DNA from: Mesosutterella multiformis
GTDB lineage: Bacteria; Pseudomonadota; Gammaproteobacteria; Burkholderiales; Burkholderiaceae_F
Assembly: GCF_003402575.1 (NCBI RefSeq)
Contig: NZ_BGZJ01000001.1
Span: forward strand, 1,176,501-1,240,500
Length of the DNA stretch: 64,000 bases
Direction of reading: 5' to 3'
Below the pieces are notes generated by a model that saw only the letters and a list, made by a program, of their open reading frames with translations, was not told the origin of the DNA and searched no databases. Shown here piece by piece: positions 40,642 through 48,830 of this stretch. Numbering within the stretch: the stretch's first letter is position 1; each line of letters begins with the position of its first letter. The position numbers and the translations under genes are program-made.

Positions 40642-40716
40642 CTAACCCCTATAACAATTGTTGTTATATAGGAACTAACCCCTATATCGATAGCCTATAT
40701 TGTTAGGGCTTATATA
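40642..40716. promoter_or_regulatory. Repeat and palindrome cluster before the flavoprotein reductase gene
   Basis: TATAACAATTGTTGTTATA at 40650-40668 is a perfect 8-3-8 inverted repeat. CTAACCCCTATA occurs twice as a direct repeat (40642-40653 and 40675-40686, 33 bases apart), and CCTATATTGTTAGG at 40694-40707 is a related near-palindrome. The rest of the 303-base gap (40504-40806) is AT-rich and holds no gene. This is probably the binding region of the divergent Crp/Fnr protein or of the TtrR-like regulator. Confidence 0.55.
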
Positions 40717-40806
40717 TCAGTCGAAAGTAGTACAACTGAATTGTTGGCTTAAGGCCGCGAGTGAAAACGGCCTGCACAAAGCCATTCAAAGAGAGAGGAG
40801 AAAAAT

Positions 40807-42342
40807 ATGGAATTTTCGCGTCGTCATTTCCTTGGTGCCGGAAGCGCTCTTGCCGCGGCTGGTCTTATGTCCGCCGCCGGTCAGGCTTCTGCCCAGACCG
40901 CGAAGGTCCCCGCTAAGTGGGATGAAACCGTCGATTTCCTGATCGTCGGTACCGGTTTTGCTGGTCTTGCAGCCGCTCTTGAAGCGCATCAGATCGGCAT
41001 CAAGAACGTCCTCGTGATCGACAAGATGCCGACCCCGGGCGGCAACTCCATCATCAACGGCGGTGCTGTGGCTGCTGCCGGCACGGATATGCAGAAGAAG
41101 GCTGGCATTTCCGATAATCCTGATCTGCTCTACAGCGACATTCTGCGCGCTGGCGGCGGTCTCGCTCATCCGGAACTCGCCCGTCACATTGCTGATGAAT
41201 CCGTTGAGAACTTCTACTGGCTCCGTGACAAGATCGGCGTTCAGTTTGAAGCCGTTACGTATCATGGCGGCCACTCCGTGAAGCGCAGCCACTCCGTTAC
41301 GGCCCATATGGGTTCCGGCTTCATCAACCCGATGCTCGCGAAGTGCAAGGAATACAACATTCCGATTCAGCTCCGCACCTACCTCGAAGACATCATCGAG
41401 GACGATAAGGGCGTGGTGCTGGGCGCCAAGGTCCGTACCGGCTATCGCTTCCCGCGCGCCAATTCCGGCAAGGTGAAGTACATCCGCGCCCGCAATGGCG
41501 TGCTGCTCGCTGCCGGCGGTTTCGCCCAGAATGTTACGATGCGTATGAGCCACGACCCGCGTCTGACCGCGGCCTTCGGTTCCACGAACCAGCCGGGTGC
41601 GACCGGTGAAGCGCTCCAGGACGCTCAGTTCCTCGGCGCCAACACGGTCCATATGGACTGGATTCAGCTCGGACCGTGGACCAGCCCGGATGAACAGGGC
41701 TTCGGCAAGACTCCGCTTCTGACTGAACCGCTCGTCGGCTACGGTCCGATGGTGGATCCGGCGAACGCGAAGCGCTTCGTTCAGGAAACCGGCAACCGCA
41801 AGGTTCGTGCTGACGCTATCGTCGCTATCGGTCACCCGGTTGTGATGTATGCCTGCGCGAAGAACGTGTTTGGTCAGGCTGTGGGCAAGAACATGTCCAA
41901 GGAAATGTTCGACTCCCTCCTGAAGTCCGGCGTTGTCCATGAGTTCAAGACGCTGAAGGATCTCGCGGCTTTCTACAAGATCCCGTATGACGCCCTGGTT
42001 GCTGAGAACGATAAGTTCAACGGCTACATGAAGGCCATGAATGACCCGCAGTTCCACACCAAGTTCTTCAAGGACGGCGTGCCGAACACGGAAGCGAACG
42101 GCCCGTTCTATGCCTGGAGACTCTGGCCGCGTGTCCATCACTGCATGGGCGGTCTCGAGATCAACAACAAGGCTCAGGTGCTGGATGCCCGCCACAACGT
42201 GATCCCCGGTCTCTTCGCCGCTGGCGAAGTGACGGGCGGTGTCCACGGCATGGTCCGCCTCGGCACGGTCGCTGTTGCTGACTGCATGATCTTCGGCCGT
42301 ACGGCAGCCCGTTCTGCCAAGGCCTATAAGCAGCCGATGTAA
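40807..42342 (+). CDS. Tat-exported flavocytochrome c-type flavoprotein reductase subunit (fumarate reductase-like)
   Basis: 511 residues. Tat signal SRRHFLGAGSALAAAGL, then a FAD fold GTGFAG at 48-53 with IDKMPTPGGNS. It aligns with the flavin part of Shewanella fumarate reductase FccA: GGFAQNVTMRM, an arginine near 331 in ETGNRKVRADA that corresponds to the catalytic acid R402, HHCMGGLEINNKAQVLD near 443 (substrate histidine H504), and GEVTGGVHGMVRLGT near 476-486 (R544). So the fumarate-type active site looks kept, unlike in the flavoprotein at 33.9 kb. There is no haem domain in the protein itself; the tetrahaem cytochrome encoded convergently at 42549 is the obvious donor. The substrate may be fumarate or a similar enoate. 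Confidence 0.92.
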   Translation: MEFSRRHFLGAGSALAAAGLMSAAGQASAQTAKVPAKWDETVDFLIVGTGFAGLAAALEAHQIGIKNVLVIDKMPTPGGNSIINGGAVAAAGTDMQKKAGISDNPDLLYSDILRAGGGLAHPELARHIADESVENFYWLRDKIGVQFEAVTYHGGHSVKRSHSVTAHMGSGFINPMLAKCKEYNIPIQLRTYLEDIIEDDKGVVLGAKVRTGYRFPRANSGKVKYIRARNGVLLAAGGFAQNVTMRMSHDPRLTAAFGSTNQPGATGEALQDAQFLGANTVHMDWIQLGPWTSPDEQGFGKTPLLTEPLVGYGPMVDPANAKRFVQETGNRKVRADAIVAIGHPVVMYACAKNVFGQAVGKNMSKEMFDSLLKSGVVHEFKTLKDLAAFYKIPYDALVAENDKFNGYMKAMNDPQFHTKFFKDGVPNTEANGPFYAWRLWPRVHHCMGGLEINNKAQVLDARHNVIPGLFAAGEVTGGVHGMVRLGTVAVADCMIFGRTAARSAKAYKQPM

Positions 42343-42360
42343 CTTTCTCCCGTAGTACAC

Positions 42361-42436
42361 GCGCCTCTATCCCTACTCTCCTGGAGAGAGGCGCGAGAGA
42401 TCCGGTGATTCCCCATTGCCGGATCTCTTTTTTGTG
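42361..42436 (+). terminator. Two hairpins after the flavoprotein gene
   Basis: GCGCCTCT/AGAGGCGC (42361-42394) and GAGATCCGG/CCGGATCTC followed by TTTTTT (42397-42436). The second is a good intrinsic terminator. Confidence 0.8.
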
Positions 42437-42502
42437 GGAGAAGGGCGGGAAGTGCTGGCTGCCGCGCCGACAGGCGCTCGCAATATTTATCTTTCAGGCA
42501 TA

Positions 42503-42532
42503 AAAAAACGGTTCCCGAAGGAACCGTTTTTT
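42503..42532. terminator. Terminator of the tetrahaem cytochrome gene
   Basis: AAAAAACGGTTCC and GGAACCGTTTTTT form a perfect 13-base stem with a 4-base loop. It can act in both directions. Confidence 0.9.
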
Positions 42533-42548
42533 CTGCACCATTCAGCGA

Positions 42549-42893
42549 TCAGGGCATCTTGAAGTTGAACTTGTGGCACTGGTTGCAGTAGATCTCAGAC
42601 TTCTCGTGACCCACGTGGCAAAGCGTGCATTCAAGGTTCTGATGATAGTGCGGGGAGTCGTGCGGGTTCGTCGGCTTGACGTTCTTCGTCTTCTCGGCAA
42701 GCTTCTTGGGGTCGTGGCACTTGACGCACTGATTCATGTCAGGGGTCTCGATCTTCTTATCGGGGCCATGGCAGGATTCGCACTTCATGCCAGCAGCAAT
42801 ATGCTTGTCAGCGGTGAAGTCGGCGGCGTAGGCGCTCGAAAGCGAGAACACGCCAAGCATCAGTCCCAGAGCGCATAACTTGAGTAGTTTCAT
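42549..42893 (-). CDS. Small periplasmic tetrahaem cytochrome c
   Basis: 114 residues with a signal peptide (cleavage after AYA, residue 23) and four haem sites: CESCH at 38-42, CVKCH at 56-60, CTLCH at 89-93 and CNQCH at 103-107. It also has extra histidines (H31, H78, H82, H84, H96) that can be distal ligands. Size and spacing resemble the tetrahaem domain of Shewanella FccA and the small tetrahaem cytochrome CctA. Ends convergently with the flavoprotein reductase gene, so the pair looks like a split flavocytochrome. It would carry electrons from a membrane quinol dehydrogenase, not found in the window, to the flavoprotein in the periplasm. Confidence 0.93.
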   Translation of the reverse strand: MKLLKLCALGLMLGVFSLSSAYAADFTADKHIAAGMKCESCHGPDKKIETPDMNQCVKCHDPKKLAEKTKNVKPTNPHDSPHYHQNLECTLCHVGHEKSEIYCNQCHKFNFKMP

Positions 42894-43117
42894 GGTGCTG
42901 AGTCTCCGTTTTTTTAGGTGTTTTCTTAATTATTCCTTAAATCCGTCGGTTCTACTAACGGTTTAATGGTTTGCACTTAGGTCTATAGTACTCCTGGTAA
43001 GGTTATGAGATGCAAAAGCGTTTGATTTATCGGGAAATCCTTGTGATTGCTGAAGTATTTAGAGGATAATGGCAGATCCGGAGATCGACCCGGGCTGATC
43101 TCATTTCCCTGATTCAG

Positions 43118-44947
43118 ATGATGCAGAAACTGATCCCGTCCCAAATAGCTGCTTTGATCTTCTGTGCGCTGGCCGCGCTTCCTGCGTCCGGAAGCGGGAA
43201 AGCGTCTGATGAATCATCCCGGCCGCTTGTTATCGCCTCGATGGATTATGTGAAGCCGAGCGACAAGGGGACCGTGATTGAGAAGACGGCGGAAAGCCTT
43301 CGCAAGCATTTCCCAGGGCGATCAGTCGAGGTGGCACCAGTCCCTGCTTCAGAGTTTGGGAAAGAACTGACGGCGGGAAAACTGGATTTCTTTATCACGA
43401 GCGCCGGGCAGTCCTATCGGCTGCAGCAGGATCACGGCGTTCGTGTATTCGGGACGCTGGTGCAGCCTGGCTACCCGGATCCCAATCATGGGGACGGAGC
43501 CGCCATACTGGTGCGGAAATCTGACGGAATAACGGATATCAGTGCGCTGCGGGGAAGGACGCTGCTCGCCAACACATCAATCGCTTTTACCGGGTTTTAT
43601 GTTCCGATGGGGGAAGTGGCGAAGGTTGACCCCAACTGGGAGACCTTCTTCTCTTCTGTGAAGTTTGTCGGGGGAGGGAGCCATCTCGCTGAAGCGCTTA
43701 CGGATGTCGCGGAAGGGAAGGCCGGGGTTGCGTTTGCCAGACTCTGCTTCTTTGAGTCCTGGGCCAAGGATCATCCGGATCTCGCCTCAAAGCTCGCTGT
43801 AGTAGGAGAGAAAACCGAGCCCGGGGAACCCTGCCGGCGGAGCACGCCTCTGTACCCCAGCTGGATCATTACGGGAACTAACCGTCTGACGCCGGGGGAA
43901 GCCCGGTCGGCGGAACTCGCGATCCTCAATATGCCTCCGGATTCACACGGCAACTACTGGGGCATCGCGACAGATTTTCTTCCGGTCGATCATCTTTACC
44001 GGACGCTTCGGATCGGGAAATACCGTTACCTCCGCGAAACCACGGTGCAGATGCTGCTTCGCGAGTACTGGCCGCTTTTTATCATCGCGGTGCTTGCCGC
44101 GATCGGTCTGATCCTTCACGCCTGGCGGTCTGATGTGCTTGTGCGCCGCCGCACAGAGCAGCTGAAGGCCCTGATGGATGAGCAGCAGAAGCTGCAGAAA
44201 AAAGCGCTTGACGCCACAAAGCATCTGGACGCGCTGCAGAAAATGGGTGCCCTCGGACAGGTGTCCGGAATGCTGGCGCACGAGATGAGGCAGCCGCTTT
44301 CCACCATGAGTTTCTATCTGGATGGACTTCGGATGCTGCTGAAGCGAGGGGTAATCGGCCCCGCGGAGAAACTCTCGGAACCCCTCTCTCAGATTGAGCG
44401 TCAGGCAAAAAAGGCGTCTGACATTGTCGATCACGCCCGTTCTTACGCCCGTTCCTCGAGACTTGAAGGGCGCCGTGTCTGGATCCGGCTTGGTGACGCG
44501 CTGAAAGAAGCGGCGGAAAACTATCGGGTATCGAGAAAGACGCCTCTTCGGCTGGACGTGTCACACGCGGACGCGGACGTCTGGGTGAGGATAGATCCTC
44601 TGGAACTTGAGTGTGTGGTATTTAATCTCCTCAAAAACGCGGGGGAGGCGGCGGAAGGAGCAGACTCTCCCGCCGTGATGCTGAACGCCATACCCGGAAA
44701 CGGAAAAATCCGTGTGGAAGTGATCGATAACGGCCCCACTCTTGACGATGAGGCGTTCGCGCGTCTCTCTTCACCGCTTAACAGCACGAAGGAAGGCGGT
44801 CTCGGTCTTGGTATTTCAATCGTCCGGGAGCTTCTCAGTTCATACGGAAGCCATTTGCTCTATGAAAGAATCCCAGGGGGAGGTCTCAGGGCCTCGTTTG
44901 AGCTGGAGTGTGTGAAGGAAAATCCGGGTGAAGGAGAACGGAAATGA
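43118..44947 (+). CDS. TtrS-like sensor histidine kinase with periplasmic binding-protein domain (second copy)
   Basis: 609 residues. A signal segment (1-26) precedes a periplasmic PhnD/TtrS-like domain of about 270 residues (VIASMDYVKPSDKGTVIEKTAESLRKHFPG..., GKLDFFITSAGQSYRLQ, GGGSHLAEALTDVAEGKAGVAFARLCFFE). Then come a membrane segment (YWPLFIIAVLAAIGLILHAW), a coiled linker, His-box MLAHEMRQPLSTMSFYL and the ATPase motifs FNLLKNAGEAA, VIDNGPTL and GLGLGISIVRELL. The ATG has no clear ribosome-binding site. It diverges from the cytochrome gene across 224 bases, and the response regulator gene follows with a 4-base overlap. By position it most likely senses the substrate of the neighbouring reductase; tetrathionate is the ligand of the namesake, not shown here. 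Confidence 0.9.
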   Translation: MMQKLIPSQIAALIFCALAALPASGSGKASDESSRPLVIASMDYVKPSDKGTVIEKTAESLRKHFPGRSVEVAPVPASEFGKELTAGKLDFFITSAGQSYRLQQDHGVRVFGTLVQPGYPDPNHGDGAAILVRKSDGITDISALRGRTLLANTSIAFTGFYVPMGEVAKVDPNWETFFSSVKFVGGGSHLAEALTDVAEGKAGVAFARLCFFESWAKDHPDLASKLAVVGEKTEPGEPCRRSTPLYPSWIITGTNRLTPGEARSAELAILNMPPDSHGNYWGIATDFLPVDHLYRTLRIGKYRYLRETTVQMLLREYWPLFIIAVLAAIGLILHAWRSDVLVRRRTEQLKALMDEQQKLQKKALDATKHLDALQKMGALGQVSGMLAHEMRQPLSTMSFYLDGLRMLLKRGVIGPAEKLSEPLSQIERQAKKASDIVDHARSYARSSRLEGRRVWIRLGDALKEAAENYRVSRKTPLRLDVSHADADVWVRIDPLELECVVFNLLKNAGEAAEGADSPAVMLNAIPGNGKIRVEVIDNGPTLDDEAFARLSSPLNSTKEGGLGLGISIVRELLSSYGSHLLYERIPGGGLRASFELECVKENPGEGERK

Positions 44948-45564
44948 AGAATCTTGAGGAAATGCAGAATGAGGCTCTCATCCGCATCGTGGATGATGAC
45001 GCGGATCTCCGGAAGGGGCTTACCTTCATGCTGGAATGCGCGGGATGGAAGAGCGCGGCCTATCCCTCCGCCCGTGACTTCCTGACACAGGATTCTCCCT
45101 CCATTCCCGGCTGTCTCATCCTTGATGTACAGATGGCCGGTATGACTGGGATTGAGCTTCAGCATGAAATGAACCGCCGCGGGAACACTCTCCCCATTAT
45201 TTTTCTGACCGGTCACGGTGATATCGATATGGCGGTCACCGCCATGATTGATGGTGCCGCGAACTTTATTCAGAAGCCGCCGGAAAGCGGGAAGCTGCTC
45301 GCCGCAATTGAGACCTGTGTCTCGCAGTCGCTGAAGAATGCGGAAGGGACTTCATCCCCCGCGGTGCTCCGTCAGAGACTCTCTCTTCTCACAAGGAGAG
45401 AGCTCGAAATCGCGGAACTGGTGGCGGCAGGACTGACAAGCCGTCAGATCGCTGAGCGTCTTGGAATCAGTGAGCGGACGGTGGAAGTGCATCGCTCGTC
45501 TCTTCACCAGAAACTCCGGATGCAGATTACAGCTTCATCACTCAGTCAAATATTAAAAAAATAA
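44944..45564 (+). CDS. FixJ/TtrR-like response regulator (second copy)
   Basis: 206 residues. Receiver domain with IVDDDAD, phospho-acceptor aspartate in LILDVQMAGM, IIFLTGHGDIDMAV and FIQKPP. LuxR-type helix-turn-helix near 140-200 (LTRRELEIAELVAAGLTSRQIAERLGISERTVEVHRSSLHQKL). ATGA overlap with the kinase gene. It likely activates the divergent cytochrome gene and perhaps the reductase. Closely related in design to the regulator at 14110; the helix-turn-helix recognition helix is similar (RQIA-KLDISERTVQVHR versus RQIAERLGISERTVEVHR), so their sites could overlap. Confidence 0.9.
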   Translation: MKNLEEMQNEALIRIVDDDADLRKGLTFMLECAGWKSAAYPSARDFLTQDSPSIPGCLILDVQMAGMTGIELQHEMNRRGNTLPIIFLTGHGDIDMAVTAMIDGAANFIQKPPESGKLLAAIETCVSQSLKNAEGTSSPAVLRQRLSLLTRRELEIAELVAAGLTSRQIAERLGISERTVEVHRSSLHQKLRMQITASSLSQILKK

Positions 45565-45750
45565 GTTTCTCATAAATTCATATTAAATCCGATAATATCG
45601 GCGTCAGAACAGAATTTAATCGATATTTTCAGTAACTAAATATAGAATCAAAAATGATGTCATATCATGAGCAGATGATATAATCAATTTTGACAACTTT
45701 GAGTGCGTTTGCAGCGCCTGCCCTGAGACCTGAGTCAGAAAGGATGGAAT

Positions 45751-46008
45751 ATGGAAAACAGCAAGATTGTTGACGCCGAAGCGGAAGACGGCGCTTCCTA
45801 CCGAGAGACGCTTTCCAATTTCGGCGGCTATCTGTCCCGGGACAGCAGCTATGGTGATCAGGAAACAAGAGCCATGCTGGAGCGGGTATTGAAGAATCAG
45901 GAGTACATCATCAGCCGCCTGATCCGTGTCGAGACCCGTCTCTTCAAACTGATGCAGGCTGAAGGTGTCAGACCGGACGGCACAATATTCAGGACGGATA
46001 AGAGCTGA
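45751..46008 (+). CDS. Small conserved-looking protein of unknown function
   Basis: 85 residues, no membrane segment. AAAGGA stands 6 bases before the ATG, and the composition is protein-like (SYRETLSNFGGYLSRDSSYGDQETRAMLERVLKNQEYIISRLIRVETRLFKLMQAEG). The middle is predicted as one long amphipathic helix, so a small coiled-coil oligomer is possible. It follows the response regulator by 187 AT-rich bases and has its own terminator, suggesting an independent gene. I do not recognise it. Confidence 0.6.
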   Translation: MENSKIVDAEAEDGASYRETLSNFGGYLSRDSSYGDQETRAMLERVLKNQEYIISRLIRVETRLFKLMQAEGVRPDGTIFRTDKS

Positions 46009-46035
46009 ACCGCTGTTTCTTCTGAAAGTCCCGCA

Positions 46036-46083
46036 GCCCCCGTATTCCTTTCCAGAAACGGGGGCAATGTTTTGCCTTTTTTT
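46036..46083 (+). terminator. Terminator after the small protein gene
   Basis: GCCCCCGT/ACGGGGGC, followed by AATGTTTTGCCTTTTTTTC. Confidence 0.7.
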
Positions 46084-46166
46084 CTCAGAGAGAGCGTGAT
46101 GTGCTTCCATCTATGCGAGACGGAATAAACAGAAATCGCGTTTGAAATCAGATATTCAGACAAAGA

Positions 46167-46196
46167 AAAACCCCGAAGGATTAACCTTCGGGGTTT
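46167..46196. terminator. Terminator downstream of tRNA-Ser
   Basis: AAACCCCGAAGG and CCTTCGGGGTTT form a 12-base stem around ATTAA, with A's before it that give a T-run for the minus-strand tRNA gene. Confidence 0.85.
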
Positions 46197-46204
46197 GCGA
46201 TTCC

Positions 46205-46298
46205 TGGCGGAGAAGGAGGGATTCGAACCCTCGAGACCAGTTATATTTGATCTGCACCCTTAGCAGGGGTGTGCCTTCAGCCACTCGGCCACTTCTCC
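46205..46298 (-). tRNA. tRNA-Ser (anticodon GCT)
   Basis: Read on the minus strand it begins GGAGAAGTGGCCGAGTGG and ends GTTCGAATCCCTCCTTCTCC plus GCCA, with the CCA encoded. The acceptor stem GGAGAAG/CTTCTCC is perfect. The anticodon stem-loop CACCC-CTGCTAA-GGGTG gives anticodon GCT, reading AGC/AGT serine codons. A long variable arm, as in all tRNA-Ser, accounts for the 94 bases. Confidence 0.97.
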
Positions 46299-46401
46299 GA
46301 AAGCGAGGAAATTAATCGTCGCTAGAGACTATGCATTCTACAAGAAGTTGCGCATTATTTCAAATAAAAAATTAAATCCTGTGACGCATAAGTCATTTCT
46401 G

Positions 46402-47517
46402 TCAGATCAGCGAGTAAACATTCGCCTGCATTCGGATACGTTCTTCCACCGTATCAAGCTGCAGATATTCACGCTCAGTGTGGAGTCCCGATCCGGCAGG
46501 ACCGCAGCCATCCACCACGGGAACTCCGCTTTCCGCGATGTGGTTTCCGTCCGAGCCGCCGCCCGCATCGACCCACTCAGCAGTGAAGCCGGCCTTTTCG
46601 GCCGCCTGATTCACAATGCCGACTAGTTCCTTTGTGGCGTCGGAAAGAGGCATGGCGGGAAGGAATGAGTTGCGCTTCAGCTCGCAGGTCACCCCTTCAA
46701 CCCAAACCTTCTTCGCGGCTTCCTGGATCTTCTGATCGAGCCACCTGCCGTCTTCGTCCTTCCAGAATCGGGTATCAATTTCAACGCGGGCGAGATCCGG
46801 GATCGCGTTCACGATTTTTCCGCCTTCGATGATGCCAGGGTTCACGGTCGTCCCGCGCTCGAAATCGTTGTACTGATAGATCTCACTGATAAATCTCACC
46901 AGAGCGATGTTGGCGTTATGGCCTTCCTGAGGATTGTTGCCTGCGTGAGCTGAAAGCCCGTGGAAAGTGACGGTGTAGAAGGCAGAGCCTTTTCTGGAAC
47001 GGACCAGGGCGCCGTTTGCGCGGGCCGGTTCACAGATCAGAACGCGATCCGCTTTTTTGCCCTGAGCGAGAAGCCATTCAGAAGACCAGGGTGAAATCAG
47101 CTCCTCATCCGGGTTGCAGCAGACGAGGATCGAAAGTCGGTCAATATCTTCCTTACGGGCGGTTTTGATGCCGTAGAAGATAGAGAGAACCCCAGCCTTG
47201 CAGTCGAGACATCCTGGACCGTAGGCCTTGACATCATCAAACCGGAAAGGTCTCGCGGCAGCCGTTCCGTCCGGGAAGACCGTGTCGAGATGAGCGTTCA
47301 GCATGATGTCATAGTGATCGGCTCCGGGGCGGTTGGTCGCGAGGAGAGCCTTCCCGCAGTCCGGCGACAGATCAACAAGCTCTGCATGGAATCCGATTGA
47401 TTCATAGTGCCGTTTCATGATTTCAGCGGCTTTTGTAACGCCAGCCGCGTTTCTCGTTCCCGCGTCGATGTTGACGAGTTCAGCGAGGTCTTTCAGGAAA
47501 TCCTGTAGGATTGTCAT
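46402..47517 (-). CDS. M20-family zinc peptidase (carboxypeptidase G2-like)
   Basis: 371-residue cytoplasmic metallopeptidase. Metal ligands and catalytic residues match M20 order: HLD at 76-78, D105 in YGPGCLDCKAGV, the pair E138-E139 in NPDEE, E163 in CEPAR and a late histidine in GLHTERE (about 348). The central dimerisation domain is seen around 175-285 (TFHGLSAHAGNNPQEGHNA). Without a signal peptide it should act inside the cell on dipeptides or folate-like glutamate conjugates. It follows the YjiH/YjiG carrier pair in the same direction, an arrangement like E. coli yjiH-yjiG-iadA but with M20 in place of the isoaspartyl dipeptidase. Confidence 0.88.
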   Translation of the reverse strand: MTILQDFLKDLAELVNIDAGTRNAAGVTKAAEIMKRHYESIGFHAELVDLSPDCGKALLATNRPGADHYDIMLNAHLDTVFPDGTAAARPFRFDDVKAYGPGCLDCKAGVLSIFYGIKTARKEDIDRLSILVCCNPDEELISPWSSEWLLAQGKKADRVLICEPARANGALVRSRKGSAFYTVTFHGLSAHAGNNPQEGHNANIALVRFISEIYQYNDFERGTTVNPGIIEGGKIVNAIPDLARVEIDTRFWKDEDGRWLDQKIQEAAKKVWVEGVTCELKRNSFLPAMPLSDATKELVGIVNQAAEKAGFTAEWVDAGGGSDGNHIAESGVPVVDGCGPAGSGLHTEREYLQLDTVEERIRMQANVYSLI

Positions 47518-47554
47518 TTCTGCTCCTTCAGCTATGCCTTCTTGCTGTCAATAA

Positions 47555-47592
47555 GAAAAAACCGAACGGGGAGAGAACTCCGCCGTTCGGCT
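47555..47592 (-). terminator. Terminator between yjiG and the M20 peptidase gene
   Basis: CCGAACGG/CCGTTCGG with a six-A run on the plus strand, giving T's on the minus strand. It lies in the 96-base gap, so it may limit read-through from yjiHG into the peptidase gene. Confidence 0.75.
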
Positions 47593-47613
47593 TATTGTAG
47601 AGATACCTGAACC

Positions 47614-48111
47614 TCAGGATGCGAGCACGATAAGCCGCATGACCCAAAGGGAAAGAATTGCGACGATGACCGGGACCGTCATGATGATCGGGACCATTTT
47701 GCCGGACACACCGATCACGCCGAGAACGCGACCGAGATACTGGACCTGAGATCCCATCAGGAAGATCGCAGGAGTCAGGATGGCGAGATCCGTGCCATTC
47801 AGCGCTCCGGATGAATGAAGTGCAATCGCAGTACCGACACCGCCGCCCGCGGAAAGCCAGGCGCCGAGGAGCACTACGATGGCTTTTCCGGGCAGACCGA
47901 AGATCTCCATCACGGGGCCGCAGGTATTACCGACGAGCGTGAGGATTCCGGTGATATCGAGTGCCTTGATGATGACAAAAGCCATCACAACATTCGGAAG
48001 CATCGAGCCGATAGCGATACCCCAGCCCTTTTTAGCGCCGCGGACAAACACGTCCGTCACAATTTCCTTTCTTTCAGGCTGCACCGCGGCCGCCATTTTT
48101 TCTTCTGTCAT
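47614..48111 (-). CDS. yjiG: YjiG-family inner-membrane protein
   Basis: 165 residues from ATG 48111, with CAGGA eight bases before; the open frame begins earlier only by way of a TTG inside yjiH. It has four or five hydrophobic segments and gate-domain type repeats (GKAIVVLLGAWLSAGGGVGTAIALHSSG, GSQVQYLGRVLGVIGV), related to the nucleoside recognition/gate family also found in SpmB. It is the partner of YjiH. The cargo of the YjiG/YjiH pair is not proven; a dipeptide link is suggested by the neighbouring peptidases in E. coli and here. Confidence 0.82.
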   Translation of the reverse strand: MTEEKMAAAVQPERKEIVTDVFVRGAKKGWGIAIGSMLPNVVMAFVIIKALDITGILTLVGNTCGPVMEIFGLPGKAIVVLLGAWLSAGGGVGTAIALHSSGALNGTDLAILTPAIFLMGSQVQYLGRVLGVIGVSGKMVPIIMTVPVIVAILSLWVMRLIVLAS

Positions 48112-48128
48112 TTTTTTTTCCTGTCTGA

Positions 48129-48830
48129 TCAAGAGGCGGATTTTTTGCCGGAGAGGAAGAGGTAGAGCCTCATAATCCAGGCGGCAACCACTTTCCCAAG
48201 CAGCTCTATCCCGAGCCCGACGCCGAGCGCAATCGGAAGGAGAGGTTTTCCGTCAGGCCCCATCAGCGTGAAGAGGACCGCGTCTGAGGCGAGGAAACTT
48301 CCGATACCGGCACCCGCTGTCTGCTGGAACGTGGCGAAGATGGTGACTTCTTTTTCAGTCAGTTTTCCTTCGTCCTTCAGCTGACGGGTCATGGCGGCGC
48401 CGCCGTCAGAGGACTGGAGTGAGGCGATCAGGGCGAGACAGGCGCTGCCCGGAATGCCAAGGAGACCGCGGAGGATCGGGGTGAGGAGCTTTCGGGCAGC
48501 ATCCAGCGCGCCATAGTGCTCACACACCGTCACCATACCGATTGAGAACATGATGGTCGGAATCAGAGTGAGGGCAAAACAGAATCCATCAATGGCGCCG
48601 GATCCTCCCTTGCCGCGGAAGTTTCCGAGGACGGTCTGCAGCGTGCCGGCGTCATTCATGACAGCCGTCTGCACCACCTTGCCCCAGGTGCCGTTCAGCG
48701 TGATGAAGTCAAAAATTCCCCACCAGTGATTCGAAGCGAACGCGCCGGAGAAAAACACGCAGGCAAAAATCAGCGAGATGTAAGCGCCGATCCCAACCTT
48801 CTTTTCAGGCTGGATCAGTTCATCGGACAT
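48129..48830 (-). CDS. yjiH: YjiH-family inner-membrane protein (nucleoside recognition/gate domain)
   Basis: 233 residues with several hydrophobic segments and a gate-domain segment (GFCFALTLIPTIMFSIGMV, LLGIPGSACLALIASLQSSDGGAAMTRQL). It resembles E. coli YjiH (227 residues) and SpmA-type proteins. It starts the unit yjiH-yjiG-M20 peptidase; yjiG begins 18 bases after its end. A control region of 388 bases, AT-rich, lies before it. Confidence 0.82.
   Translation of the reverse strand: MSDELIQPEKKVGIGAYISLIFACVFFSGAFASNHWWGIFDFITLNGTWGKVVQTAVMNDAGTLQTVLGNFRGKGGSGAIDGFCFALTLIPTIMFSIGMVTVCEHYGALDAARKLLTPILRGLLGIPGSACLALIASLQSSDGGAAMTRQLKDEGKLTEKEVTIFATFQQTAGAGIGSFLASDAVLFTLMGPDGKPLLPIALGVGLGIELLGKVVAAWIMRLYLFLSGKKSAS

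Noticed and set aside
44082-44564. Long antisense frames inside the sensor kinase and other GC-rich genes
   Set aside because: Such frames are expected shadows in GC-rich coding DNA and show no start signals or family motifs.
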